Part shown: positions 35,516 to 43,956 of the stretch, piece after piece
Position numbering within the stretch: position 1 is the first letter of the stretch
How the letters are laid out: every line of letters starts with the position of its first letter
Source of the DNA: Streptomyces sp. 130
GTDB taxonomy: Bacteria > Actinomycetota > Actinomycetes > Streptomycetales > Streptomycetaceae
Assembly (NCBI RefSeq): GCF_007096885.1
Contig: NZ_VJNO01000022.1
Span: forward strand, 43,963 to 107,962
Reading direction: 5' to 3'
Length of the DNA: 64,000 bases
Made by a program: the position numbers and the translations under genes
Notes under the pieces: model-generated
Seen by the model: the letters and a program-made list of their open reading frames with translations, nothing else
Database searches by the model: none
Told to the model about the DNA's origin: nothing

Positions 35516-38500
35516 GTGTCGTCTCAGTCCCCCAGTAACTCGAGCATCTCGACCGACCAGGCCGGCCCGGGCACCAACCCGGCCGCGGCTTTCGGCGCCA
35601 ATGAGTGGCTCGTCGACGAGATCTACCAGCAGTACCTCCAGGACCCCAATTCGGTCGATCGTGCCTGGTGGGACTTCTTCGCCGACTACAAGCCGGGCAA
35701 GACCGGCACGGCGGACAAGACCGGCGCCGCAGCCGCGGGGGCTGCGGCACCCGCGGCCCCGGCCGCCCCCACCACCGCCCCGGCGGCCCCTGCGCAGCCC
35801 GCGGCCCAGACCCCGGCGGCGCCCGCCGCCCCGGCACAGGCCGCCCCGGCCGCTCCCGCCGCGCCCAAGGCCCCGGCTCCGGCCCCGGCCGCACCGGCGA
35901 AGGCCGCCCCGGCGCCCGCCGCGAAGGCCCCCGCCGCGAAGGCCAAGGCCGCCGCGGACACCGAGGCGCCGGCCGGACCGGAGTACGTGACGCTGCGCGG
36001 CCCGTCCGCCGCGGTCGCGAAGAACATGAACGCCTCGCTGGAGCTGCCCACGGCCACGTCCGTGCGCGCCGTCCCGGTGAAGCTGCTCTTCGACAACCGC
36101 ATCGTCATCAACAACCACCTCAAGCGCGCCCGCGGCGGGAAGATCTCCTTCACGCACCTCATCGGGTACGCGATGGTGCAGGCGCTCAAGGCCATGCCGG
36201 CCATGAACTACTCCTACGCGGAGAAGGACGGCAAGCCGACCCTCGTCAAGCCCGAGCACGTCAACCTCGGCCTCGCCATCGACCTGGTGAAGCCGAACGG
36301 CGACCGCCAGCTGGTCGTCGCGGCCATCAAGAAGGCCGAGACGCTCAACTTCTTCGAGTTCTGGCAGGCGTACGAGGACATCGTCCGGCGCGCCCGCAAC
36401 GGCAAGCTCGGCATGGACGACTTCACCGGCGTCACCGCCTCGCTGACCAACCCGGGCGGCATCGGCACCGTCCACTCGGTGCCCCGCCTGATGCCCGGAC
36501 AGGGCCTCATCATGGGCGTCGGCGCGATGGACTACCCGGCGGAGTTCCAGGGCACCTCCCAGGACACCCTGAACAAGCTCGGCATCTCCAAGGTCATGAC
36601 CCTGACCTCGACGTACGACCACCGGGTCATCCAGGGTGCCGCGTCGGGCGAGTTCCTGCGCATCCTCTCCCAGCTGCTGCTCGGCGAGAACGAGTTCTAC
36701 GACGAGATCTTCAAGGCGCTGCGCATCCCCTACGAGCCGGTCCGCTGGCTCAAGGACATCGACGCCTCGCACGACGACGACGTCACCAAGGCCGCGCGGG
36801 TCTTCGAGCTGATCCACTCCTACCGGGTCCGGGGCCACGTCATGGCCGACACCGACCCGCTGGAGTACCACCAGCGCAAGCACCCCGACCTCGACATCAC
36901 CGAGCACGGCCTCACCCTGTGGGACCTGGAGCGGGACTTCGCGGTCGGCGGGTTCGCCGGCAAGTCGATGATGAAGCTCCGCGACATCCTCGGCGTCCTG
37001 CGCGAGTCGTACTGCCGCACCACCGGCATCGAGTTCATGCACATCCAGGACCCGAAGCAGCGCAAGTGGCTCCAGGACCGGGTGGAGCGCCCGCGCCCCA
37101 AGCCCGAGCGCGAGGAGCAGCTGCGCATCCTGCGCCGGCTCAACGCCGCCGAGGCGTTCGAGACGTTCCTGCAGACCAAGTACGTCGGCCAGAAGCGGTT
37201 CTCGCTGGAGGGCGGCGAGTCCGTCATCCCGCTGCTCGACGCGGTCATCGACTCCGCCGCCGAGGCCCGCCTCGACGAGGTCGTCATCGGCATGGCCCAC
37301 CGCGGCCGCCTGAACGTCCTGGCGAACATCGTGGGCAAGTCGTACGCCCAGATCTTCCGCGAGTTCGAGGGCAACCTCGACCCGCGCTCGATGCACGGCT
37401 CCGGCGACGTGAAGTACCACCTGGGCGCCGAGGGCACCTTCACCGGGCTGGACGGCGAGCAGATCAAGGTCTCGCTGGCCGCCAACCCCTCCCACCTGGA
37501 GGCGGTCGACCCGGTCCTGGAGGGCATCGCCCGCGCCAAGCAGGACATCATCAACAAGGGCGGCACGGACTTCACCGTCCTGCCCGTCGCCCTGCACGGC
37601 GACGCGGCCTTCGCCGGCCAGGGCGTCGTCGCCGAGACGCTCAACATGTCGCAGCTGCGCGGCTACCGCACCGGCGGCACCGTGCACGTGGTGATCAACA
37701 ACCAGGTCGGCTTCACCGCCGCCCCGGAGTCCTCGCGCTCCTCGATGTACGCCACCGACGTGGCGCGCATGATCGAGGCGCCGATCATCCACGTCAACGG
37801 CGACGACCCCGAGGCCGTCGTCCGGGTCGCCCGGCTCGCCTTCGAGTTCCGCCAGGCGTTCAACAAGGACGTCGTGATCGACCTCATCTGCTACCGCCGC
37901 CGCGGTCACAACGAGGGCGACAACCCGGAGTTCACCAACCCGCAGATGTACACCCTGATCGACAAGAAGCGCTCGGTGCGCAAGCTCTACACCGAGTCCC
38001 TGATCGGTCGCGGCGACATCACCCTGGAGGAGGCGGAGCAGGCGCTCCAGGACTTCCAGGGCCAGCTGGAGAAGGTCTTCGCCGAGGTCCGCGAGGCCAC
38101 CTCGCAGCCCGCGCAGCCGCACGTCTCCGACCCGCAGGCGCACTTCCCGGTCGCCGTGAACACCGCGGTCTCCACCGAGGTCGTCAAGCGGATCGCCGAG
38201 TCGCAGGTCAACATCCCCGAGTCGATCACCGTGCACCCGCGTCTGATCCCGCAGATGCAGCGCCGTGCCGCCTCGGTGGAGAACGGCACGATCGACTGGG
38301 GCATGGGCGAGACCCTGGCCATCGGTTCGCTGCTGATGGAGGGCACCCCGGTCCGGCTCGCCGGCCAGGACAGCCGCCGCGGCACCTTCGGCCAGCGCCA
38401 CGCGGTGCTGGTCGACCAGGTCACCGGCGAGGACTACACCCCGCTCCTCTACCTGTCGGACGACCAGGCCCGTTACAACGTCTACGACTCGCTCCTCAGC

Positions 38501-39340
38501 GAGTACGCGGCGATGGGCTTCGAGTACGGCTACTCGCTGGCCCGCCCGGAGTCGTTGGTCATCTGGGAGGCCCAGTTCGGTGACTTCGTCAACGGCGCGC
38601 AGACCGTCGTGGACGAGTTCATCTCTTCGGCCGAGCAGAAGTGGGGCCAGACCTCCGGCGTCACGCTGCTCCTGCCGCACGGTTACGAGGGCCAGGGCCC
38701 GGACCACTCGTCCGCCCGCCCGGAGCGCTTCCTCCAGATGTGCGCGCAGGACAACATGACGGTCGCGATGCCGACCCTGCCGTCGAACTACTTCCACCTG
38801 CTGCGGTGGCAGGTGCACAACCCGCACCACAAGCCGCTGATCGTCTTCACCCCGAAGTCGATGCTCCGCCTCAAGGCGGCGGCGTCGAAGGTGGAGGAGT
38901 TCACCACCGGCGGCTTCCGTCCGGTCATCGCCGACGACTCGGTCGAGCCGAGCGCGGTCCGCAAGGTCGTCTTCTGCGCCGGCAAGGTCTACTACGACCT
39001 GGAGGCCGAGCGCCAGAAGCGGGGCGTCACGGACACCGCGATCATCCGCCTGGAGCGCCTGTACCCGCTGCCGGGTGCCGAGATCCAGGCCGAGATCGCC
39101 AAGTACCCGAACGCCGCGAAGTACCTGTGGGCCCAGGAGGAGCCGGCCAACCAGGGCGCCTGGCCGTTCATCGCCCTGAACCTGATCGACCACCTGGACC
39201 TGGCCGTCGGCGCGGACGTCCCGCACGGCGAGCGCCTGCGCCGCATCTCGCGCCCGCACAGCTCGTCCCCGGCGGTCGGCTCGGCCAAGCGCCACCAGGC
39301 GGAGCAGACCCAGCTGGTCAACGAGGTCTTCGACGCCTGA
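35516..39340 (+). CDS. kgd: Multifunctional 2-oxoglutarate decarboxylase/dehydrogenase E1-E2 fusion
   Basis: A 1274-residue protein of the actinobacterial Kgd/OdhA type. The N-terminal FGANEWLVDEIYQQYLQDP helix is followed by an Ala/Pro-rich linker (~70-155), an E2-like succinyltransferase core (~160-410, ending TYDHRVIQGA) and the ThDP-dependent E1 domain with MAHRGRLNVLANI, HGDAAFAGQGVV and the NHEGDNPEFTNP region. It converts 2-oxoglutarate to succinyl-ThDP in the TCA cycle with separate E2/E3 partners. The GTG start matches homologues, but TTG 35465 is in frame and has GGAGG 7 nt upstream, so a 17-residue extension is possible. Confidence 0.96.
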   Translation: MSSQSPSNSSISTDQAGPGTNPAAAFGANEWLVDEIYQQYLQDPNSVDRAWWDFFADYKPGKTGTADKTGAAAAGAAAPAAPAAPTTAPAAPAQPAAQTPAAPAAPAQAAPAAPAAPKAPAPAPAAPAKAAPAPAAKAPAAKAKAAADTEAPAGPEYVTLRGPSAAVAKNMNASLELPTATSVRAVPVKLLFDNRIVINNHLKRARGGKISFTHLIGYAMVQALKAMPAMNYSYAEKDGKPTLVKPEHVNLGLAIDLVKPNGDRQLVVAAIKKAETLNFFEFWQAYEDIVRRARNGKLGMDDFTGVTASLTNPGGIGTVHSVPRLMPGQGLIMGVGAMDYPAEFQGTSQDTLNKLGISKVMTLTSTYDHRVIQGAASGEFLRILSQLLLGENEFYDEIFKALRIPYEPVRWLKDIDASHDDDVTKAARVFELIHSYRVRGHVMADTDPLEYHQRKHPDLDITEHGLTLWDLERDFAVGGFAGKSMMKLRDILGVLRESYCRTTGIEFMHIQDPKQRKWLQDRVERPRPKPEREEQLRILRRLNAAEAFETFLQTKYVGQKRFSLEGGESVIPLLDAVIDSAAEARLDEVVIGMAHRGRLNVLANIVGKSYAQIFREFEGNLDPRSMHGSGDVKYHLGAEGTFTGLDGEQIKVSLAANPSHLEAVDPVLEGIARAKQDIINKGGTDFTVLPVALHGDAAFAGQGVVAETLNMSQLRGYRTGGTVHVVINNQVGFTAAPESSRSSMYATDVARMIEAPIIHVNGDDPEAVVRVARLAFEFRQAFNKDVVIDLICYRRRGHNEGDNPEFTNPQMYTLIDKKRSVRKLYTESLIGRGDITLEEAEQALQDFQGQLEKVFAEVREATSQPAQPHVSDPQAHFPVAVNTAVSTEVVKRIAESQVNIPESITVHPRLIPQMQRRAASVENGTIDWGMGETLAIGSLLMEGTPVRLAGQDSRRGTFGQRHAVLVDQVTGEDYTPLLYLSDDQARYNVYDSLLSEYAAMGFEYGYSLARPESLVIWEAQFGDFVNGAQTVVDEFISSAEQKWGQTSGVTLLLPHGYEGQGPDHSSARPERFLQMCAQDNMTVAMPTLPSNYFHLLRWQVHNPHHKPLIVFTPKSMLRLKAAASKVEEFTTGGFRPVIADDSVEPSAVRKVVFCAGKVYYDLEAERQKRGVTDTAIIRLERLYPLPGAEIQAEIAKYPNAAKYLWAQEEPANQGAWPFIALNLIDHLDLAVGADVPHGERLRRISRPHSSSPAVGSAKRHQAEQTQLVNEVFDA

Positions 39341-39347
39341 CCGGCAG

Positions 39348-39410
39348 CCCGTACGCCCGAGGGGCCCGTCCCGCGATGCTTTCGCGGGGCGGGCCCCTCG
39401 GCCGTACGGG
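39348..39410. terminator. 28-bp bidirectional hairpin
   Basis: Arms 39348-39375 and 39383-39410 pair with one mismatch and one G-T pair around the loop ATGCTTT. It is the strongest hairpin I found, and it separates kgd from the 21-kb minus-strand block. Confidence 0.85.
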
Positions 39411-39412
39411 GC

Positions 39413-42400
39413 TCAGATGACGAGTGGTTCGAAGGGCCAGAACCGGGGAGGCGGGGCCGCCGGACCGGCCGTGAGCACCTCACGGCAGGCCACGGCCAGC
39501 GGGTGGCCGGGCCCCAGCACCGCGTCGGCCCGGACGCTGTTGTCGCGCCCCAGCCGATCCGCGTACGCGGGTCGTACCAGCACCTGGTTCAGCGCCCAGC
39601 CGATCGCCCAGGGGTGGTCGTCGCCGACGGCCCGCGCCATCCGGACGCACGCCTGCCCGACGTCCTCGGCCCCCCGGTCCCGGTCCCCTGCCGTCCACCG
39701 CGTCAGCCCCAGGTTCCCCCGCGTACCGATGGTGTACGGGTGCTCGTCGCCCAGCATCCTGGCGTAGCCGGCCACCACCTGCTCGTGCAGTTCCAGGGCC
39801 GCGCCGGGCTCGCCCGCCTCCCGTTGCGCGGTGGCGGTTCCCGCGCTGATCATGAGGGTGAGCGGGGCGTGCTCGCCCAGGGTCCGCAGGGCGTCCCGCC
39901 TGATGCGGTCCAGGTCCGCGAGCACGGCAGGGGCGCCCCTGATCGCGGACCGGCACAGCGCCAGGTGGAACCGGCCGCGCAGGGTCTGCGGGGCGTTGCC
40001 CCCCAGCACCCGCAGATGGTGGTCGACCGTTTCCCGCAGCGCGTGTTCCGCCTCCCGGTACCGGCCGAGGAGCCGCAGGTCCATGGCCAGGTTGATCTCC
40101 GAGTACAGCGCCGGCGGCGCGTCCGGTGACAGCACCGCCCGGCGGAGTTCGAGGCAGTGCTCGTCCAGGGCCAGGGCGTCCGCGTACCGGCCGAGGAGCC
40201 GCAGGGAGACGGCGAGGTTGTTCTCCGCGTTGAGGGTGCGCGGGTCCTCGGGGCCGAGGAGCCGGCGGTCGCGTTCCAGGATCGACGCGGACAGCTCCGC
40301 CGCCTCCTCGTAGCGGCCGAGCCCGCGCAGGTCGGCGGCGAGTCCGCCGGCGGCCCGCAGATGGTCCAGGTCCAGCGGGCCGCGCTCGGCGGCCAGGAAG
40401 TCCGCGGTGGCGCGCTCGACCTTCTCGCTGGTCCGGTAGTCGCCGAGGGCCCGCAGCAGATTGGCGTAATGGTGGCGCAGGGCCCAGATCCGCGGGTCGG
40501 CGGCGCCGAGGGCGCTCTCCCAGGACCGCATCGCGGTTGCGGCGAACCGGATGCCGCTGCCGTATTCGCCGGAGAGGTACATGTAGCGCAGGCAGTTGAG
40601 CTCCAGTCGGTGCACCTGCGAGTCCGAGCTGTCCGCAGCCTCCACCCATTCGAGGTGGGTGGTGAGTCCGGCGTACGCGGGCCAGTGGCGGATGTCGGAG
40701 GGGTCGCCCGGGTCGGCGGCGGCGAGCGCCCGGGCGGCACCGGCGGCGAGCGCCCGCCGGTCCTGCTCGGGGATGTCCTCGCGGATGATCTGGCGGACCA
40801 TGCGGTGGAGGTAGACCGACTCCTCGCCCTCGGCGCCCCGTGGCTCGACGCGGATCAAGGAGCACTGGCGCAGTTGGCGGGTCGCGCTGCCCCACAGCAC
40901 CGGATCGCGCATCAGACGCGCGAGCCCTTCGGGCAGCACCACCGGAGGTGCGGCTCTGAGCAGCCGTACGGGGACGGAGCCGGGTGCGAAGAAGCTGGAA
41001 AGGCGCAGCAGGTCGACTGCTTCCGGAGCGGTCTCGCGGAGCCGGTTCAGCAGGATCGACCAGGCGGTCCGGAAGGCGAGCGGGAAGTCGGAGTACACGC
41101 CGCCGGCGTCCTGGCCGGCGCCTTCGTCGAGCAGCCGGATGTACTCGTCGGCCGGCATGGCCGCTTCGCTCAGCCAGCCCGCGGTCTGGTCGAGCAGGAG
41201 CGGGAGGCCGTCCAGAGCCTCGGCCAGCCGGGCGGCGTCGTCCTCGGAGAGGCGGGGGGCCCGGCGGCGTACGAAGGCGACCGACTCCTGTGTCGTGTAC
41301 GGGGGGACGTCGAGGGCGGTGCAGCCGTGTTCGGTCCACGAGGGGTCGCGGGAGGTGATCAGGACATGGCCGGGTCCGGTGGGCACGAGGTCCCGGATCT
41401 GCTCGGGTTCGTCCGCGCCGTCAAGGACGAGCAGCCAGCGCGCGTGCGGCTCGCCGCGGCGCAGTGCGTCCCGTACGGCGCGCACGCGTTCGCCGTATTC
41501 GGCGCCGGTGGAGAGCCCCAGCTCCGGGGCGAGGTCGGCGAGTTCCTGCCGGAAGGTGGCGCGCCGTTCGGCCCGCACCCACCACACCACGTCGTACGCC
41601 GGGCCAAAACGGTAGGCGTACTCCGCCGCAAGCTGTGTCTTGCCGATCCCCGGCATGCCGTGCAGGACGACCCGGCCGTGCCGAGTCCCGGCGGCGTGGA
41701 GGAGGTCGTAGACGGCCGTCAACGACTCGTCGCGGCCGGTGAAGCGGGTGTTGCGGCGGGGGACGCCTCCCCATACCCCGGGCGGGTGGTCGGGGAAGCG
41801 GGGCTGCGCCGCACCGGCCGCGTCCTCGGCCGCCGGCCCGGTGGGCAGCCCCAGCCGGCCGAGGAGCCGCCGCTCCGCTTCCTCCGCACCGGCGTTGGTC
41901 AAGTCGGCCACGCCGACGGCGGACGCGGCCCGGGGAAGCGCCGACGTCGTCACGCACACGGCCGCGAACCGGTCCGGGTGGGCGGCGACTTCCGTGCGCA
42001 GGACCCGGTCCCACTCCTCGTGGCTGCGCGGGCCCCACTGGAAGGAGGAGTCGCTGAGCAGCAGCAGGACACGGCCCGGGGCGCGGGCGAGTTCCCTCAG
42101 GGCCTCCTCCAGCGGCACTTCGGGCGGCGGGTCCCAGCGCCGCTGCACCACGGGCACCCCGCGCCGCCTCAGCCGGTCCCCGATCCACGCCGCCCACGCC
42201 CGGTCGTGTCCGGCGGAGCTGATGGTGACGCTCGCGTCCGGCCGCGGGGGCCCGGGCTGGAGGCCCGACGGGTTCCGGCGGAGCGCGGCCACACCCCGCA
42301 CCACCGCCCCGGGCGTGACCGACTCCGTGATGGCGCAGGGAAGTTCCGCCTTGCGGACCGAGGCCCCCCACTGGTTGAAGATGGTCAGCCGCAGCACCCC

Positions 42401-42700
42401 GGGGCCGGCCGAGGGCCCCGCGGTGACGAGGAACGTCGCGGGCCCGTACGTACCGCCGAAGCGGTGCAGGACGAGGCCGGGCTCCTCGATCGCCTCGCAG
42501 ACGAAGTGCGGCGCGCCTTCCAGGGCGACGCTGAACGTCAGTTCCTCCTCGTCGTACGGCCAGGCGTCGCCGTCCGTGTCCCCGTGGGCGTCGAGCGGGC
42601 CGCGCAGGTCGACGCTGACGCACTGGACGAGGCCCGGCTCCACCTCGGGGAGCCAGCCCACGACGGGTTCGATCAGCAGGGGGCGTGCGTCACGGGTCAT
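39413..42700 (-). CDS. TIR - NB-ARC - TPR STAND protein with N-terminal beta domain
   Basis: A 1095-residue protein. Residues 1-150 form a probable beta-rich domain without a clear match. A TIR domain follows (~156-255: VTISSAGHDRAWAAWIGDRL, SHEEWDRVL with a candidate catalytic Glu). Next is an NB-ARC ATPase (Walker A GMPGIGKTQLA, LLVLDGADEPEQ, HVLITSRD), then 40-residue TPR units (LGRYEEAAELSASIL, LGRYADALALDEHCL). It is paralogous to the protein at 47308-50301 and ends in a similar FEPLVI motif. Its ATG overlaps the CHAT gene stop. STAND proteins sense a ligand through the repeats and oligomerise; TIR activity here could be NAD cleavage. Role inferred. Confidence 0.87.
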   Translation of the reverse strand: MTRDARPLLIEPVVGWLPEVEPGLVQCVSVDLRGPLDAHGDTDGDAWPYDEEELTFSVALEGAPHFVCEAIEEPGLVLHRFGGTYGPATFLVTAGPSAGPGVLRLTIFNQWGASVRKAELPCAITESVTPGAVVRGVAALRRNPSGLQPGPPRPDASVTISSAGHDRAWAAWIGDRLRRRGVPVVQRRWDPPPEVPLEEALRELARAPGRVLLLLSDSSFQWGPRSHEEWDRVLRTEVAAHPDRFAAVCVTTSALPRAASAVGVADLTNAGAEEAERRLLGRLGLPTGPAAEDAAGAAQPRFPDHPPGVWGGVPRRNTRFTGRDESLTAVYDLLHAAGTRHGRVVLHGMPGIGKTQLAAEYAYRFGPAYDVVWWVRAERRATFRQELADLAPELGLSTGAEYGERVRAVRDALRRGEPHARWLLVLDGADEPEQIRDLVPTGPGHVLITSRDPSWTEHGCTALDVPPYTTQESVAFVRRRAPRLSEDDAARLAEALDGLPLLLDQTAGWLSEAAMPADEYIRLLDEGAGQDAGGVYSDFPLAFRTAWSILLNRLRETAPEAVDLLRLSSFFAPGSVPVRLLRAAPPVVLPEGLARLMRDPVLWGSATRQLRQCSLIRVEPRGAEGEESVYLHRMVRQIIREDIPEQDRRALAAGAARALAAADPGDPSDIRHWPAYAGLTTHLEWVEAADSSDSQVHRLELNCLRYMYLSGEYGSGIRFAATAMRSWESALGAADPRIWALRHHYANLLRALGDYRTSEKVERATADFLAAERGPLDLDHLRAAGGLAADLRGLGRYEEAAELSASILERDRRLLGPEDPRTLNAENNLAVSLRLLGRYADALALDEHCLELRRAVLSPDAPPALYSEINLAMDLRLLGRYREAEHALRETVDHHLRVLGGNAPQTLRGRFHLALCRSAIRGAPAVLADLDRIRRDALRTLGEHAPLTLMISAGTATAQREAGEPGAALELHEQVVAGYARMLGDEHPYTIGTRGNLGLTRWTAGDRDRGAEDVGQACVRMARAVGDDHPWAIGWALNQVLVRPAYADRLGRDNSVRADAVLGPGHPLAVACREVLTAGPAAPPPRFWPFEPLVI

Positions 42701-43956
42701 GGCCGCCCGCCCGCCTCGGCCGGTACGGGAGCGCCCGGCCGGCGCGCGGTGAGGCGCAGGGTGCTGAGCGGGTGCCCGTAGTACTGGAACATCAGGCTGT
42801 ACAGCAGGCGCAGCACGTTGCGCTGCCGGTCGGCGTCGAAGGTGCCGTCGTCCTTGACCATCATCGGGACGCCGCCGCCGGCGAGGAAGGTGTCGTGGAC
42901 CTCCGCGCGGAAGGCCCGCAGGGCGCCCGCGACGGGCCGGCCGGGGTCCTCCGTCACGGTGTCGACGATGCGCCGGATCATCACCCGGGCCTCGGGGTCG
43001 CCGACCGCGCCCGCCGAGACGATGCAGCCGCCCGCGCCGTTGCGCAGGAAGATCTGGGTGAAACCACGCAGATACCGCCTGCCGTCGCCGCCGTAGTCGA
43101 GGAAGCGTCCGGAATGGCAGGCGTTGAGGCAGACCAGGGCCTCGTCGCGGCCCAGCAGCCGCATGTCGAGGTCGTGGTAGTCGGCCCAGGTGCCGCCGCC
43201 GAGGGTCAGCTCGCTGAGTTCCTGGGCGAAGGTGCCGTGGCAGCCCATGTACACCAGGCCGGTGCGCTGCTCGGCGAGGTCGTCCAGGGTGTTCAGGAAG
43301 CTCTCGATGCCGAAGTGCGGCCGGTGTTCGTACGGGGCGAAGAACTCCTGGTCGCGGGTCATGTCGGCGTGGTAGAAGCTCAGGACCCGGCCGTCGGGGG
43401 CGACCGCCCGGTCCGGGAAGTCGTCCAGCCAGCGCGCCACGTCCACGAGGGCGCCGAGCGGCCCGCCACGCAGGCCGGCGCCCGGCTCGGGGGGCAGGTC
43501 CAGGGCCTCCCAGGGGAGTTCGAAGCCGGTCTGGTCCAGGACGACGATCTGGAGGGCGTCGCCGTGGACCCGCCGGCACCGGTTGATCCAGTCCGTCAGC
43601 CGGTGCTGGTATTTCGACCAGCGCCGGATGGCCCGGAAGAGCTCGGAGGGCGGGGTGCCGCCCCGGCGCGCGTGGCCGAACCCGATGTCCGCGGGCCGGA
43701 GCTGGCCCGGCCCCGTGGTGTACGGGAGGTGGTCGACGCCCGCGCACCACGCCTCGATCCCGAACGCGTCGGGCGCTTGGGGCCCGGTGTGGTGGCGCGC
43801 GACCCGGATGCGGGCGTACGCCGTGTCGGGCGGGCGGCCGGCGTCCACGGGCGCGGCGCCCAGGCCGCGTGGCTCCGGGGGGCGCGGGCCGGGCGGCGGC
43901 GCCGGTGCGGCGGCGGTGACCATGCTCCGGATCAGCCGGAGCCGCCCGTCAGCCAT
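42697..43956 (-). CDS. CHAT-domain caspase-like protease
   Basis: A 419-residue protein with a caspase-fold CHAT domain. The catalytic dyad is seen as His240 in VYMGCHGTF and Cys280 in CLNACHSG. A preceding VVLDQTGFELPWEALDL motif is typical of CHAT N-terminal halves. CHAT proteases are effector or signal-processing enzymes in bacterial conflict systems. The gene overlaps its neighbours on both sides (8 bp upstream, ATGA downstream). Confidence 0.88.
   Translation of the reverse strand: MADGRLRLIRSMVTAAAPAPPPGPRPPEPRGLGAAPVDAGRPPDTAYARIRVARHHTGPQAPDAFGIEAWCAGVDHLPYTTGPGQLRPADIGFGHARRGGTPPSELFRAIRRWSKYQHRLTDWINRCRRVHGDALQIVVLDQTGFELPWEALDLPPEPGAGLRGGPLGALVDVARWLDDFPDRAVAPDGRVLSFYHADMTRDQEFFAPYEHRPHFGIESFLNTLDDLAEQRTGLVYMGCHGTFAQELSELTLGGGTWADYHDLDMRLLGRDEALVCLNACHSGRFLDYGGDGRRYLRGFTQIFLRNGAGGCIVSAGAVGDPEARVMIRRIVDTVTEDPGRPVAGALRAFRAEVHDTFLAGGGVPMMVKDDGTFDADRQRNVLRLLYSLMFQYYGHPLSTLRLTARRPGAPVPAEAGGRP

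Noticed and set aside
34760..39295. A 1511-codon open frame on the minus strand opposite kgd
   Set aside because: It mirrors kgd and the kinase gene; the translation is repetitive and low complexity, typical of antisense frames in high-GC DNA. Kgd motifs on the plus strand are unmistakable.
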